From NCBI GenBank assembly GCA_018340375.1, contig JAFFJZ010000003.1:12896001-12960000 (forward strand): a stretch of DNA of 64,000 bases. Reading direction: 5' to 3'. Positions 37,953 through 50,737 of this stretch are shown here, one piece after another. Position 1 is the first letter of the stretch; each line of letters begins with the position of its first letter. The position numbers and the translations under genes are program-made. The DNA comes from Gonatopus flavifemur. Its lineage: Eukaryota; Arthropoda; Insecta; Hymenoptera; Dryinidae. The notes beneath the pieces were generated by a model that saw only the letters and a program-made list of their open reading frames with translations, searched no databases and had not been told where the DNA came from.

Positions 37953-40900
37953 GTTACAGCTACGATTTCTTACTGTCGCAGCTAATAAACAGTTATAGCT
38001 ACAATCATTTTGTGCACGTTCGTCACAACATCTTTCATTTTTAAAAAATATTCGTTGATTTTTGAAGCTTAAAATTGATAATCAATTCTAGTACTCGAAT
38101 ACCGATCATCGAATGCAGAAGTTGTTCATATTTTTCTGAAAGCAAGCTCATGTTGAACTTCAACTTCAACCCTGTCATTATTTTCAGCAAATCAGTAGCT
38201 CGAAGGGGAAGTTTAATTCAAAGTCCAACATGTCGAGGTTGAAGTACAAGGTAAACTTTGAGGAATATTTATAACGGTAGAGAATTCCGTTGACATATCG
38301 TGAAAATAATTGCATGATTGCAACTGACGTTTTGTATATACGAATGAAATTGAATGAACTCTCTCTTGCGCAATAAGAAAAAAACAAATAACAGATTTAA
38401 TTTCATTCTTGTATTATGCCCTTCGAGAATTCACTGAGAACAAAATGTTGATTGTTAAAATGAATCGCATGAGAGGGATTTGTTTTATTCAAATGAGTCG
38501 ATTGTTTCGATAGGACTAGTCGTATGACCGGACAACAGCATCGAGTCAGGTATGATTTACCGTTGCATTATATACAGGCTTTGAGTAACGACCTCGACAA
38601 ATGTCATTAGTCGTCGATTGATTCTGTTAAACACAGGAAATTGCTAAACAACCGCTCATTTACATTTCTAAAATATTCTTGAGGCGTGTATTCTACGGTA
38701 TCATCGAATTATTCATACAGGAATCAAATTTTAGTGTGAATTGGGTCCATCGTGTCTCTACAATCCTTTATCTTATTCACTTGTTTAGGATTTTGAGATC
38801 AATCCGAGTCAAAAAGCAGTAACCTGATGCGACTTTGAATCGTTGCTCGTTATGGAATCAATCAGATTTTTAAGCATACACTGTCTTGAAATATCTTTGA
38901 TACGTCATATCAGGGCCAGGGATACGTCTAGTCTACCTCGATATCTCACCAGGTAAAGGGCCTAGAATGATTCCTACTCAGAGAAATATCTGTGTTTTTT
39001 ATTTTTATCGAATATCTGGAACACAACTCTTTAACCTATTCCATTCGCAATGTGCCAGAAAATGGAAATTCGCGATCAACCATTCAACTCATGTTTTTAA
39101 AATTCCGACAAATTACAATTCGAATACACTTGGCATCGAAGAAGATAAAGTTCTTTCATATCTGAATGGAAATTTCAAGTTTCAAAGTCGTGGAATTATT
39201 TGATTTAATCGATCAAGTTATATTTTGGAATCACAAATTTTGATAACAGCAGGAATAACTTCCCTTTTTTGTGTGTTTAATATACATGAGATTCCATTTG
39301 GAGAATTTGTACAGCAATTGTAAATCGAACAAAAAGCACGTCAAATAAAAGGTATATAATGAATTTGTGCGAGTGTGAATTGTATCTCCTGATTATATTT
39401 GTGGATCGATACTCCATTTGTGGAATTATTTGCAAGTGAGAAAAAATGTGACTTTTTCGTTCATTAGTATTCAACGGAACTGTGGATATGCACACAAATG
39501 AGAACAGAAAATTGTTATCTCAGTGTCTTCCCCTGGAACATTAGGGAAGAATTTTCTCCTAGAAAATTGGATGAAGACGTGGAAAATGCATGAAGAAAAT
39601 TTTTAAAAGCGTTCTCTATTCGAGAAATATTAGCATAAAATATTAAAATTTTCACTTATGAAATTATAAATGTTCTTCACCAAATAATTAATTACTCCTC
39701 CAATATATTCTTCTCAAATATAAATTAAAATGAAAAATATGTGTGGATTCTTCAAATTCATCAGTAAATGAACAACTTGAGGAACAGGTTTCACGAAATT
39801 TCAAAGTTTTATTTGGACTTTTTGTATCCTTTTGCGTAATGTTGCATTTTGTTGATTAAATTTTTTAAATAGTCCTTCATGTATGTTTCATTCGTGGAAA
39901 CTCATTCATTCACTGGTGTACTCGTCGTGCGAATGAAATATTATCTTAATAATTTGGATATTTTATAATTTGTATTAATAATGGTAATGTAAAAGAGATT
40001 TATTATTGTTCTTCCCCCAGAGAATATTCTTTGAAAATGATAGAATGTTAAATCGAAAGGCAAGACAATCATTTACATGGATTGTATGTTTTATCAGAAT
40101 CATTTATGTGGCACAAATAATCAGTTTTTGAGTTCCCGTTGTTGTCCGTTGATTGTCAATTTTAATCCGACAGCCTAATGTTGTATTTGGAGCAGTGTAC
40201 AGCCTTTTCAATAATTATTGTTCTTTTTGTAACCTGAATGATCAAAAACGACTTATGAATATTTGGAAATCTCCAATTGATTAGCGTACATATATTTCTC
40301 TAATTCGAGTGTGTAATTAATATTCTACCAACTCAAAATCAATAACAAAGAAGAATTTCATCGAGTTACACGAATTTTGTTCGAAGGTGTAATCAAAGGC
40401 ATGTAATCGAAGGTAACTTTAATTAATAGCGTATCATTTCCGACGAGTAAAATTCTAATTATTGTCCGAAGCATCGTTCTAGTTTGTAACTTTGAATCGA
40501 AACCTGATATTCTTCTATCTCCTGATTTCAGTTGCGAGTCGATAGATAGCCCCTTGGGTTTAAGATATGAAGGAAATTATATTCAATTTGTATTTCACCT
40601 CGATTCCGTATTTTTTCTTTGAAGGAAAGAGAGAAACAGAGTGTTTAAAAGAACGTTGTTGTCACAAATCATGTGACTCACTCCCCCACCCTTCTATACG
40701 AAGAATTCGTATAAAATACATTTGTATCCTTCAAGAACGACAGAACAAATGTTCCTTTCTTTTTTTCCTCTTCTTTTTTTCCACTCTCTACTACATAATA
40801 AAAAATTTCCCATAAATCTATTGTACATACCTTTTCTTTTCCGACCTCTTATCGAGATAAATCGAGAGTGAAAGCACCTCTAAATTTCAAATTTTTCACC

Positions 40901-43486
40901 GTACATAGGTAGGGGACACTCGGTATTTTTGTGTCCATTATACCTTTTGACCTCTAATGCTTTTTCCTCCTTGAAAAAAGTGCTTCTAGAAAAGTTGAAC
41001 CTTTTCGAGAGGCACACACATTATTTTTGCCTTCTCGTGCCACACAACTGCCATTAGCCACAACATTTTGAGGATCAAAGAGCACCCATTGACCGAATTT
41101 CCTCTCGCATACGTGGAAGAATCGATATAGGGAAAATAAATACATCGTGCGGGAGTGTGGAGTTGAAGAAATGTTGTGCAATTGATATAATCGATTGTAT
41201 ATAAATGAAATCTATGTATAAAGAAACCTCCTCCAACGTATTTGGAATATAAAATATTTACACGAAAGAGAGAGATTCGCAGTCAATAAATTTGTAAGGG
41301 AGGCTGGTTAGGTTCTTGATATTTTTTGAAGTCCTTCGACCAATTTTCTACAAAGAAAGAAGAGAGGGAGAGAAAAAGCTGGGGGTTGAAATCAGCCGTG
41401 AAGAACGATGGAATCAATATATACTATACATGTAGAAGTTTTTCGCAGTATAACGTGGTCGGTATAACGAAATGCTCATTCTTCTGCCTCGAACGAAGGT
41501 CGAACGGAGTAAATCGCCGAATGTGGTTCTTCGTGTGGATGGTGGACCGCGCAACGGTGGCGTTCTTTTTCCCCACGTGACAAACGATCCTTCCTCTTCG
41601 GCTCTTTTCTTCTCCGCTTTATTCGGTTCTCCTTCGTTTTCCTTTCCCTTTTCTACCGAGTACCATACTCGTACGTCTTGAAGGTCATAAAGGCTCAGTC
41701 TCCCGGGCAAAAGGTGCCTCGTTAAGAAGGGAATGCGATCCACACGTATATATATATATATATACTCTCGCTCACAACTACCTTCGTTCTTCTCTTCCTC
41801 TATTTCAATGTGGTTACGCCCTTTTAGAGACACAAGCGGCTCAACTCGCAATGAGACGTATAGTTTGCCACGTGAAATGATTTGGGGGCCTGACAAAGAG
41901 AAGAAGAGGAAGAAAAGCCATTCAAGAGGGATTTTGGGAAGCAATTACTAACTCGAAACATCATTAGCCCTTGGTGACGTGATTTAGGTTCCCATTCACG
42001 TACGCTCCTTCATGTAAATTAAACTCACGATGCTATATCGATGAAGATCAATGAAATGAAAACGTTCAAAGTCAAATACAGGAATCGAGTGATTTTCACC
42101 TTTTATAAGTGTCAACGCTTGCTGCGTTGAATAACGAATAAACGGAATGATGGAGATTCCAAAATTTTGTCCCTACGTTCGTTCCACAGTGATCGAAGGA
42201 TATCAGAAATCCGTGGTATAATAATTCATGCAAAAAATGATGCCGCACTCTTCGAATTTTTATGAATTCAACTCTCTTGACGGATAGCATTGTGAGATAA
42301 AAATAACGTTCCACGAATGTGTGTATATATTAACAAATCTATGGATTACATGCGTGGATAAAAGTATTTTTTTGTACAACGCTAACGAGGCGCAGGGGAT
42401 TGTAAAGAGCAGCAGCTACGTCATTAAAATATCTAGAAAATTCTTTGTTTTCATTTCATTTTTATCTCTTCCCCGCTCTTCTCGTTCCGCTTTTCATTTG
42501 ACTCCCTGCGTCCTATCCTGAATACATGACATCATTAGAAACTTGGCAAGTTACGTATGTGATGCTTTTTAAATATCACGTCTTAAAAGTTTCCACGTAT
42601 CATTTCACATTCAATGACAGTTTTTAGATTCGCTATTGACGTGAATTTAAGTCTCGCGAACGATTTCACGAAGAATCAAATGAAATCTTGTAGAATTTAT
42701 CGCGATTCATTCACAATCATTGAAGAAACTAAGTATGTTGAATGCACCCCTATCACTTAAATTTGAACGATGAATACCCGAACTTTCAAACGTCTATGCG
42801 GTTTTCATTCAACAAAAACACAAACTTTCGCTCAAATCGCAGCTATCAAATATTAAGAAAAATATTTCGTTTCGAACGTTCATGAAAAAATTGTGCATTC
42901 AAACCTCTCTCTCGTTCAAAGAAAATCAAAGATTTCAAAAGATTATTTTATCTCGTTTCGGTGTGAATGATATAACCCCTTCTATTTTTTACGGTCTGTT
43001 TGAGTGAAGGAATATTCGTTTTTATCGCATTCCGACTGTACGAGAAGATGCTGCTCCGCGCAGTGGTATTTGAATCAACTTTGATCGTTTCGATCTGTGT
43101 TCCATTCAAATTCGTAATGAGATGTTCAAATGCGGGTGGCGGATGCCACATTCGAAATCAACACACAATGAGAATTCGAATAACCCAAGCTCTGTTCGAT
43201 ACGGATATAATCGATCGATATAATCCAAATGCTGACAAAGTTTGAAACACACATCGTTTGTAATACGAAGGCAATGAGCGTGACATTAACGAAGTTCAAA
43301 CTATTGAATTTAACCTCAAATAAATCAATTGAAACGGCTTTTTGAACAATATTGAAATACTTTGCCAATAAATAGACACGTGGTTTTCTCGGTTGAGTTA
43401 ATTAAAATGAAAAATAATGTTGATTTAGAAGAACAAATTTTCTTCTATTATCAAATTCTCAACTCTTCATCGATTCTACTCGAACT

Positions 43487-43751
43487 CACTGTCTACAATT
43501 TTTGGAGTGAGATTTCAACTCTTCAACCATAGTCAGAAAGTGAGCCTGTCGAAATTTTGAGTGCAATTTCCACTTCTTTAGAGTGATATTTCAAGGTTTG
43601 AGGATAAAAACTCACAGCCACTCAAATTCTAGAGTCAATTTTTCACTCTAAAATAGTAAACGAGTGAAAATTCCAGTCGAAGCGGACTGGCTCAGTTCTG
43701 AGACTTGGTGGAGTGAAACATGTGATATTTCACTCTTTCAGATTTAGAGAT
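43487..43751 (-). mobile_element. ACTCTCTAAA-family MITE, copy 3 (inverted)
   Basis: Read on the minus strand this copy shows ATCTCTAAATCTGAAAGAGT, CTGAGCCAGTCCGCTTCGAC, TTTCGACAGGCTCACTTT and a diverged terminal block in the family order. It lies in the same Tmtc2 intron as copy 2 but inverted to it. Confidence 0.8.
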
Positions 43752-45205
43752 TTCACAATTTGATACAATTTGTATATAAATTATACATAATTTTGAGAAT
43801 TTTCTTCCCCTTGGGGAGGTAACAAAATTATATAAAATTCATTACGCAATCATCTCCAATTTGTAAGAAAAATCTCTCACTGTGAGGAAATTTTGTAACG
43901 CACTCCATGCACGGTTATGGAAGTGAATGCACAGGTATTCGGAAATGAATTATTGCAAACATTCTTTGAATTTTATGCATATTTATAAATTCTGGAATTT
44001 AATGTAAAATGCGAGTAAAAATTCTTTCCACATATTTATCCATGAATTTTGATTCACTCATTTGAAATTGATTTGCATCCCTGCATATCGACACTACCGA
44101 GAAATTTGAGAAATTTTCAACAGTGCGCGTGTAATTTCTTCGAATGGGTAACATTCTACGAGAAGACGTTCAAAACATGACAAGAATCTTACAAATGTCC
44201 ATCGTATCACCATTGTTTCAAGAAATTCTCCTGTAAGTTACATAGCGATGTTTTATTGTGTTATACATCTTGAATACAAGACGTTGGACGTGATACAAAG
44301 AAACTGAGGCACGAAGGCATTCCGGAAATCTTGGGATAAATATGGAAAAGATATTCGCGAGTCCGCGAGCACGGAATGTGAAGAGTACCATAGAAATTGG
44401 AATATTAAAGAGCATGAGAATAATGGAGAGAATAAGATTGAAAAGAATTGTACGACGAGAATCCTTATTTTGTGTATACAAAGAAAGCTATCTCTGAAGT
44501 CCAAGGTCACATATTCGTTCATTGAGAATTTGCAGGGCGAAAAATGAACAAAGAGAGTTAGAAAAATTTGAATAAACAGAGAACTGATAGATTTCAATTC
44601 CAAGATTCTAGACGTGTACACACAAAAGAATATCCATTTGAATCGAAGAATATTTTTCTCTTGGTAAAAGGTGTATAATTTTTCAACACCGATACATAAA
44701 CAAACTCCAGCGAATGAAATTTTATGCCAAGAATTTTGTCTAATATATAAAAATTCCTACGAGGCAAACTAAATACATATAAAACTACGAAAGAGAGGAA
44801 AAAAAAGAATATAACTTCATATCTGATACACCAAACATTATGAAAGTTGAAAAACTTATTCCAGCCACCAGAAAGATTTCTCAAACGTAGTTGAATATAT
44901 CCATCAGTCATAAATTCAATGATAATCTCCCTCTGTGTTTCATTCGTAGATTTCATTACAAAGATCAGAAGAAAATTTGAAAACTTTTTATTCAAGATTT
45001 TTCACGCAGAAAGAAGATCTGATAACGGTCTCTCCTTGCAATTCGGAATTAAAGTATAACGGAAAATTGAATTAGTCGCTCGAAGAACTAACAGATATAA
45101 TTCATTTGAAAAATTATATCGTATGATAACAGTTTCCAGTGATTATCGAAGAATGCTTTCCTTTCGTGTGGAATTTTATTCATAGCAAGATCAAAAATTA
45201 CTCAC

Positions 45206-45291
45206 GAGCTAACGATGGTCGAAAGTGTATCGCCCTCTGATAACTCAATATGGCTTCTTCATAATTCTTTCTTCCTTGTTGCAGGATCCCT
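45206..45291 (-). CDS. Tmtc2: Tmtc2 internal exon A (one TPR unit)
   Basis: This is the first Tmtc2 exon in the window and is 86 nt long. Its first base completes a codon begun in the unseen upstream exon. It then encodes 28 residues starting GILQQGRKNYEEAI and ending HFRPSLA, and leaves one base (C) for the next exon. The acceptor is TTTCAG and the donor GTGAGT. The translation is a near-complete TPR, with the helix-A glycine, the EEAI turn, the QRAI helix and the RP-LA cap. It aligns without gaps to the 28-residue unit at the same place in fly and human TMTC2, where the preceding residues are NL. The split codon ends in A, which fits the leucine expected there. It is far too short to stand out as an open frame alone; the junction to exon B supports it. 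Confidence 0.9.
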
Positions 45292-45815
45292 CTGAAACAC
45301 AAAGATGAAGAATATATGTTCAACAATTTCCTTCTAACTCAAACAATTGTTGATTCATTAAAAAAAAGGGTTTTTTATATTTCTCACGAGGTTTCTTAAT
45401 TCCATAAACAGTTGTAGAAATTGAAAAAATTCATCTCGAAAGCAAAGAGAGGCGAGAGTTAACGATGACACGTCGGTGAAAGGCGATCCAAAAGCGACTC
45501 GTAAAACGATTAATCTATTTTTCGAACTTTCGAACGTCACAGTTTTTAAAATTGATGAAAAATAAAGCTGACCCAGTCGGTCGATCAGTGAATTATATCG
45601 CGCCCGTCTCATGTCGATGTTTTATCGCTCATATTTTTCTCCCCTCCGAGTGTTATCGGAGTATATACCTATATAGTTAGTTGGACCGGAGATATATAGC
45701 TTACAGCTATTTTGTTCCGTTCGTATGTTATAATATATATATATATATATTTCTTTTTTTTCCTTATGACCGTGCCCAGGCTGTGCACAGCTACGCTATG
45801 TTCGATGTCGTTTTG

Positions 45816-45843
45816 CGTTCGTTCGTTCGTTCGTTCGTTCGTC
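45816..45843 (+). repeat. (GTTC)n microsatellite
   Basis: Seven consecutive GTTC units in a GC-richer block about 530 bp upstream of Tmtc2 exon A. Confidence 0.9.
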
Positions 45844-48660
45844 CGATAGATCGATTGATCAACGGTACCGATGGACACACCAGCTGGAAGTTGACGCTCC
45901 GGGGTCAACTAGCATAGCAAGAAAAAGAAGGAAAAATAGATTACAAGAACCTATTCCTCCCCTTCTCTTTCTGTTTTTTTGTTCCCACTCTCGCTCGAAG
46001 ATGGATAAATTCGTATAAGTGGACGATGTCATTTTTGTCTATTTTCACAACTGACCGCCTGTATTGGGAAGGAAATTGGATCCCTCTTTCCATGTAATTT
46101 CCTTCCAGATGAATCAGATATCATCTTCTTGAAAAAATGAACATGCGTTTGGAAACATTTATCGAAATACTGTTTTTGCACGGAGGTGAAATTTTAACGA
46201 AGAAAGATCATCCGCGAGTGTTTCATAAGGGATGAGGAAACGCGTGATTCATCATTTACGCGTTCACGCTTTTCTTTCCGCTGCGAACACTCGAGAAATA
46301 TTTTCCTGTGCAATCATGAGAAATCAATGCATAAACTTGTGAAAGTTAGATGACTAACGATGCGCTCGGTGATCGTTCAAGAGTCTCGTAAATAAAAAAA
46401 AGGAAAAGGGAGAAAAGATAGATCAAAGAAATATGTGATGAAAAAAAGGCAGGAGCAGAGGAGGAAAAAATTGTTGCAGTACAACAGGGCAAGGACAGTA
46501 TGTTCTTCTTTTCGAACTCGAGTATATCGGATAAAAGCAGGAGTTTTCTATCCGTTAACGAGCCCCTACTCCCCTGTTCGTTAACTCCCAAGACGAACAC
46601 CACTACTTTTTTCTCTTCTTCTACTTCTTTTCCCCTCTTTTGTCTTTTCTCGTCTTATTATTTCAATTTGCAATTTGTTCATACTCGATTCATTATTCAG
46701 TCCGAGGCTAAGATTAATCGTTTTACCTATGCGACACTGATTCCATTGATTTTCTCGATATTGCATTGAATACTTTGTAAAAAATTTGTGCGAGAATTTC
46801 ATCAAGAACCCGTTGGATGTATTATAAAATTGTGAGAATTATCAACAAATACGATCAAATTTATCAATTGAAAATTGAAAAAAAATGTGTTCTACCATCT
46901 TCATCTTTCCTAATTCAATTCCAATCTTTTTTCTCGTTTGCCTCGTGTTTCAAAAGCCTGGAAGTGAGTTCGTTTCTCTCATATTTTAATTGTTTTGAAT
47001 GGAGCTCGTTTTGCTTCCATTCAAACGTTAGTCGCCCGGATCCGTTCCCCATTTCTACTCATAATAAAGTGTCGGAGTGCGAGCGAAGCAAACACACGCC
47101 AAGGAAAAAGATATCGTTATGTCTAATGAATTGTGTTCTATTCAGAAACTGTGAGTACATTCAGAGGACAAGAATATTATTTTTCCGACTTGATTTAGAA
47201 CTATCTTTGTGCATAGTTGGAATACAAATGAAAATTGTTATTCTTGAATACTCTCTTCATGGATGAATAATTCAATGAATATATAGAAAATTTGCAAAAT
47301 TATACAGAATTTATATATAAACTATATTGAAATGTATATAAATTATATACTTCATTTTCTATGGATTCATCAGAATAATATTTATTTGAAGTATCAAAAT
47401 TCATTGTTCGAAAATTAAAGAACAGCTTAGAGAGTTCCTGACTTCTGAACTCACTGAAGAGAAATTGTTTATGGATGGAAATTATATGTATGAAAAAAAT
47501 ATAAACACACAATGTCTAGAGAAGATGTTGGATCATTGTCACATAATCATCATATAAACTTCTCATTCAGGTATTGTGTGTTGTTCTCATCTTCAATTCC
47601 GATACAAAACATTCGATCCAATTGAGCTGGTATTCAATGCCGAGTACACATACAGACGTTTCCATAGAACGTTCCATGGAAATTATATCATTCAAATGAG
47701 AGGTAATACTATACATCGTGATATACGAAGACAAACACCGTTGTATAAATTGTACAAACGACTGGTGTTTTGTATTCATTAACCCGATAACGTTCGTATC
47801 AATAATCTATTCGTAAGTCAATCCGAAACGTAATTCAATGATGATACACGTCGTATTTAAAATGATCGCACAAATTATCTAATGCCTATGTCAAACTCGG
47901 TACACAATCGACGATTGAAATTCATGAATTAGGTGTTTACATACGATCATAACAGTATAAACAACTGGGAAAACTCAAAATGGATGGATAAAGAGAGGGG
48001 AGGGAGTATTTCACAGCAGCTTTTGGGTGTTGATTCAATGAACAATTATGTGAATTCCTTGATGAAAAAACTGCTTGCATAGAATTCGTGGATAATTCAT
48101 ATACATTCCATATATCGAAATTTTCCACCAAAACAAATATATGTATGTATTGAAAAAGTTGGAGAATTTCGAAGCACCCGATAGCGAATGGAAGGATATT
48201 CGATACAAGCCGCTACCACCACAGTTTTTTTTATTTCCACCCGCGTTTATTATTACGAATCCACGTGCGCGTCGCGGCTGCGAAGAGTACGAAGCGTTCC
48301 TCGGACACGCGTTCATTCCGCTACACAAAATTCAATAATCGAACTTCCAAATTGTGCCTATATACATATATATATATATTCATACGACGTACATGCATAC
48401 AATCTCGTATGGAAAATGTGGAAATTGCAGGGGGCGCGGTGAATCATATTTCCACATTCCTGGTTCCTCTCTCATTCAGTTGTTTGTGTAGGATGATGTT
48501 TTTTCACCAGAAATAACGGACATATGTCGACGTGTCAGATGTGATTAATCTGCCGATATGTATTCATTTCGAATAAAAAGCTCTCGATGAATCAGGAAAC
48601 AAATATCAACGTCTGCATTGGCATACCTGTTTCTATTCAATGACAAAAGCAGAAAACGTT

Positions 48661-48702
48661 GACTACGACTACGACTACGACTACGACGACGACAACGACA
48701 AC
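48661..48702 (+). repeat. (GACTAC)n hexamer array grading into GACAAC
   Basis: Four GACTAC units are followed by GACGAC and GACAAC variants. In frame it would read Asp-Tyr repeats, but stop codons close in on both sides. Confidence 0.85.
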
Positions 48703-49399
48703 TTATCATCATCAAAGTCGTGACGGAGAAAAGAGAGTTGAGAATGAATGTCGTCGCGATATCGATAGCGAGGTGTTAATCGCCGATCGCGTTGTGCAAC
48801 GATAAATATATATATATATATATAGATATGTCGCGAGCAGCAATAAACTACATCGGCTTATGGATTTCGCAATGTCACCGATGGATAATAGCTGGGATTA
48901 CAGTAGGGAAATAAAAACCGGTTATAAAAGCTTCGTACGAGGCACGCGGGTTCTCCTTTTTGTCCGGTCTCTACGGTAGCTGGACTAAACTCCAACTACT
49001 GTCACACTTCCGGCCTCCTCTGAATATGCTTGATCGTATTCGTGCGCGACGTTTTTTCCACCGTTCTTTTGCTGCGATCTGGGTCGGTGATATTTTTCAT
49101 CGATCTCAAAGACACTTTTACTCTCGAATGTCATACGATGGAAAGAAACAGTGATTGCCAGTCACCGGTATTTAAGTTTTCACATTTATCAGGAATATTT
49201 TCACCCATGAGATAATGAGATATCAAAATTCATAAATTGAAAAACATAATATCGATTTATGTTACGCTTTTTGTGGTGGAGGAATTTTTTTACCCTCCCC
49301 GCTCGAGCCTTTTACCTGACAATCAAATAAATCTAGTACCTTCACCTCGTGTAATTTGTAATTCAGCTCGTTTTTAGTCTCGAATTGGTGCCCTCTCAG

Positions 49400-49498
49400 A
49401 CAGCACAACGTGCCACTGAAACGTTTATGAAAGGTTTATAGAATATAGGGGAGGTTTTCTGAACGTTCAGAAAATGTTCCAGAGACGGGTTGTGCTGT
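49400..49498. mobile_element. 99-bp MITE with ACAGCACAAC ends
   Basis: The tips ACAGCACAAC and GTTGTGCTGT are exact inverted repeats. CCCTC and GAGGG stand just outside. The interior contains the palindromic word CTGAACGTTCAG, also found in the related copies at 21660 and 51232. Confidence 0.65.
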
Positions 49499-49809
49499 GA
49501 GGGACGATCGAGTCCCAGAAGTCAGCTTGTCCAGTACAAAAGATATTCTCACCTGTTTCTCAGGACCTCAAATCTCAGGTTTTCATTCTGAAAGAATAGA
49601 AATTTCTCTCAAAAACCTGATAGGTTCACTTTGGATTGGCCGTAGGGTGGAATTTTATTGTTAAAATCTTAGAGAGCAGTTGGAAAAAGTTAATTTATAT
49701 ACGCGAGTATACACTGTGAAAAATAATTGTAAAATTTCCCCCCGCAAAATGGTAACAGTAAAGTTTTTTCATGGAATGGTAGAATTTTTTCTCATTTGTA
49801 GAATATTCA

Positions 49810-50302
49810 GTACACGGAGAAAAATGCAGCTCGAAAGGATAGTAATCTTTATTAGAAAATTGGAGAATATTTCTTAAAATCCAAGAATTTTTCTCAAGTT
49901 CGTAATAAACATAAAACGGTTCAGATTTCTCTTGAATATTGCTCGAAAAACAATGAAAATTATCAATACTTAACAAATCATAAAAACAAATATGAAGTTT
50001 CCAAAAGTCGCGCATGAAATTTTACAAAGTGAATAACAAAATTTTGGAATCTTATTTTCAAATTACAGAATTTTGTTATTCACTTTGTAAAATTTCATTC
50101 GGGACTTTTGGAAACTTCATATTTGTTTTTATGAGTTGTTAAGTATTGATAATTTTCATTGTTTTTCGAGCAATATTCAAGAGAAATCTGAACCGTTTTA
50201 TGTTTATTACGAACTTAAGAAAAATTCTGAGATTTTAAGAAATATTCTCCAATTTTTAATTAAAGATGATTATCCTTTCGAGCTGCATTTTTCTCCGTGT
50301 AC
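49810..50302. mobile_element. 493-bp foldback element with 237-bp arms
   Basis: The arms 49810-50046 and 50066-50302 are reverse complements with no length difference and roughly 95% identity, around a 19-bp spacer. The tips read GTACACGGAGAAAAATGCAG and its complement. Because the arms mirror each other, the same short peptide-like frame (SIDNFHCFSSNIQEKSEPFY) appears outward-reading on both strands. I regard that as a consequence of the palindrome and not as a gene. A transcript of this intron would fold here into one long hairpin. Confidence 0.85.
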
Positions 50303-50737
50303 CCAAAATTCTCTGGTGCGCTCACTCTAATTTTGTTGGGAACTGTCCTAATGGTATGATCTATGAAAATGACATTATGAGAATGAATTCATATTCAACC
50401 TGATTTCTAAAACATGTTAATCAAACACATTAATGGAGGTTGGAATTCCTTAAATGTTTGCAATGCAAGTATTTGATGTTATATCAAAATTAAACTCAAG
50501 TAAATCAATTTCAACCTCACCTAAAACATTACATTAATAAAAGAAGTAAGGTTTGTTGACTTTGAGGGGATTTCATTTAACCCTATAAGTTGGTTTGTTT
50601 ACAATTAAGAAGTCTTTTTTGTCACAAACCAACTCTTCTCTCATAAGGAGACTTTTACTTGTAAAACATTGAAAAGTAATCGACATGTATTTTTTTATAT
50701 GCGCAATAATGGGGGTTCAAGGGTAGAAACCACCCTC

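Larger units (their letters stand above)
27038..45205 (-). other. Tmtc2 intron between exons A and B (18.2 kb)
   Basis: The intron runs from GTGAGT at 45205 to TTGTTGCAG at 27038 on the minus strand. It contains two ACTCTCTAAA-family copies in opposite orientation (37715, 43487), the 360-bp element with target duplication (30043), a 30-bp tandem repeat (about 30560-30680) and a plus-strand block with several splice-like signals (31235-31517). GC-richer blocks lie near 27130-27600, 28200-28560, 33680-35080, 36050-36700 and 41320-41980. The remainder, such as 28600-29400, 31690-33400, 35200-36000, 38000-40900 and 42000-43480, is AT-rich noncoding DNA in which I see no gene. Confidence 0.85.
227..45291 (-). 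other. Tmtc2: TMTC2 gene, central part (four exons, both ends outside the window)
   Basis: Four minus-strand exons (45206-45291, 26793-27037, 1269-1409, 227-311) join without a frame break into about 185 codons. Every junction has GT donors and AG acceptors and compatible phase: 1+2, then 0, then 0. The product is a run of TPR units in the same order as the middle of TMTC2. It includes the unusual spacer with LKDKRAHEAAKV between two repeats, which vertebrate TMTC2 also carries as a LKDxxAH segment. Known for the family: TMTC1-4 are multipass ER membrane proteins with lumenal TPRs that O-mannosylate cadherins, and TMTC2 has been linked to ER calcium handling. The membrane-spanning DUF1736 part and the start codon must lie beyond 64000, and the C-terminal repeats and stop before position 1. 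Identification is by recalled family sequence, not by a search. Confidence 0.93.

Noticed and set aside
41414..41944. 176-codon minus frame
   Set aside because: It includes a YIYIYI run from a TA microsatellite and charged low-complexity stretches; there is an overlapping plus frame of equal quality.
45358..45612. Minus frame just upstream of Tmtc2 exon A, ending near a GTGAGA donor, considered as the preceding exon
   Set aside because: The donor phase does not supply the two bases needed before exon A, and the residues do not resemble the expected TPR ending in NL.
50136..50330. Matching peptide-like frames in both arms of the foldback
   Set aside because: They are mirror images produced by the palindrome; there is no start context, domain or splice support for a gene.
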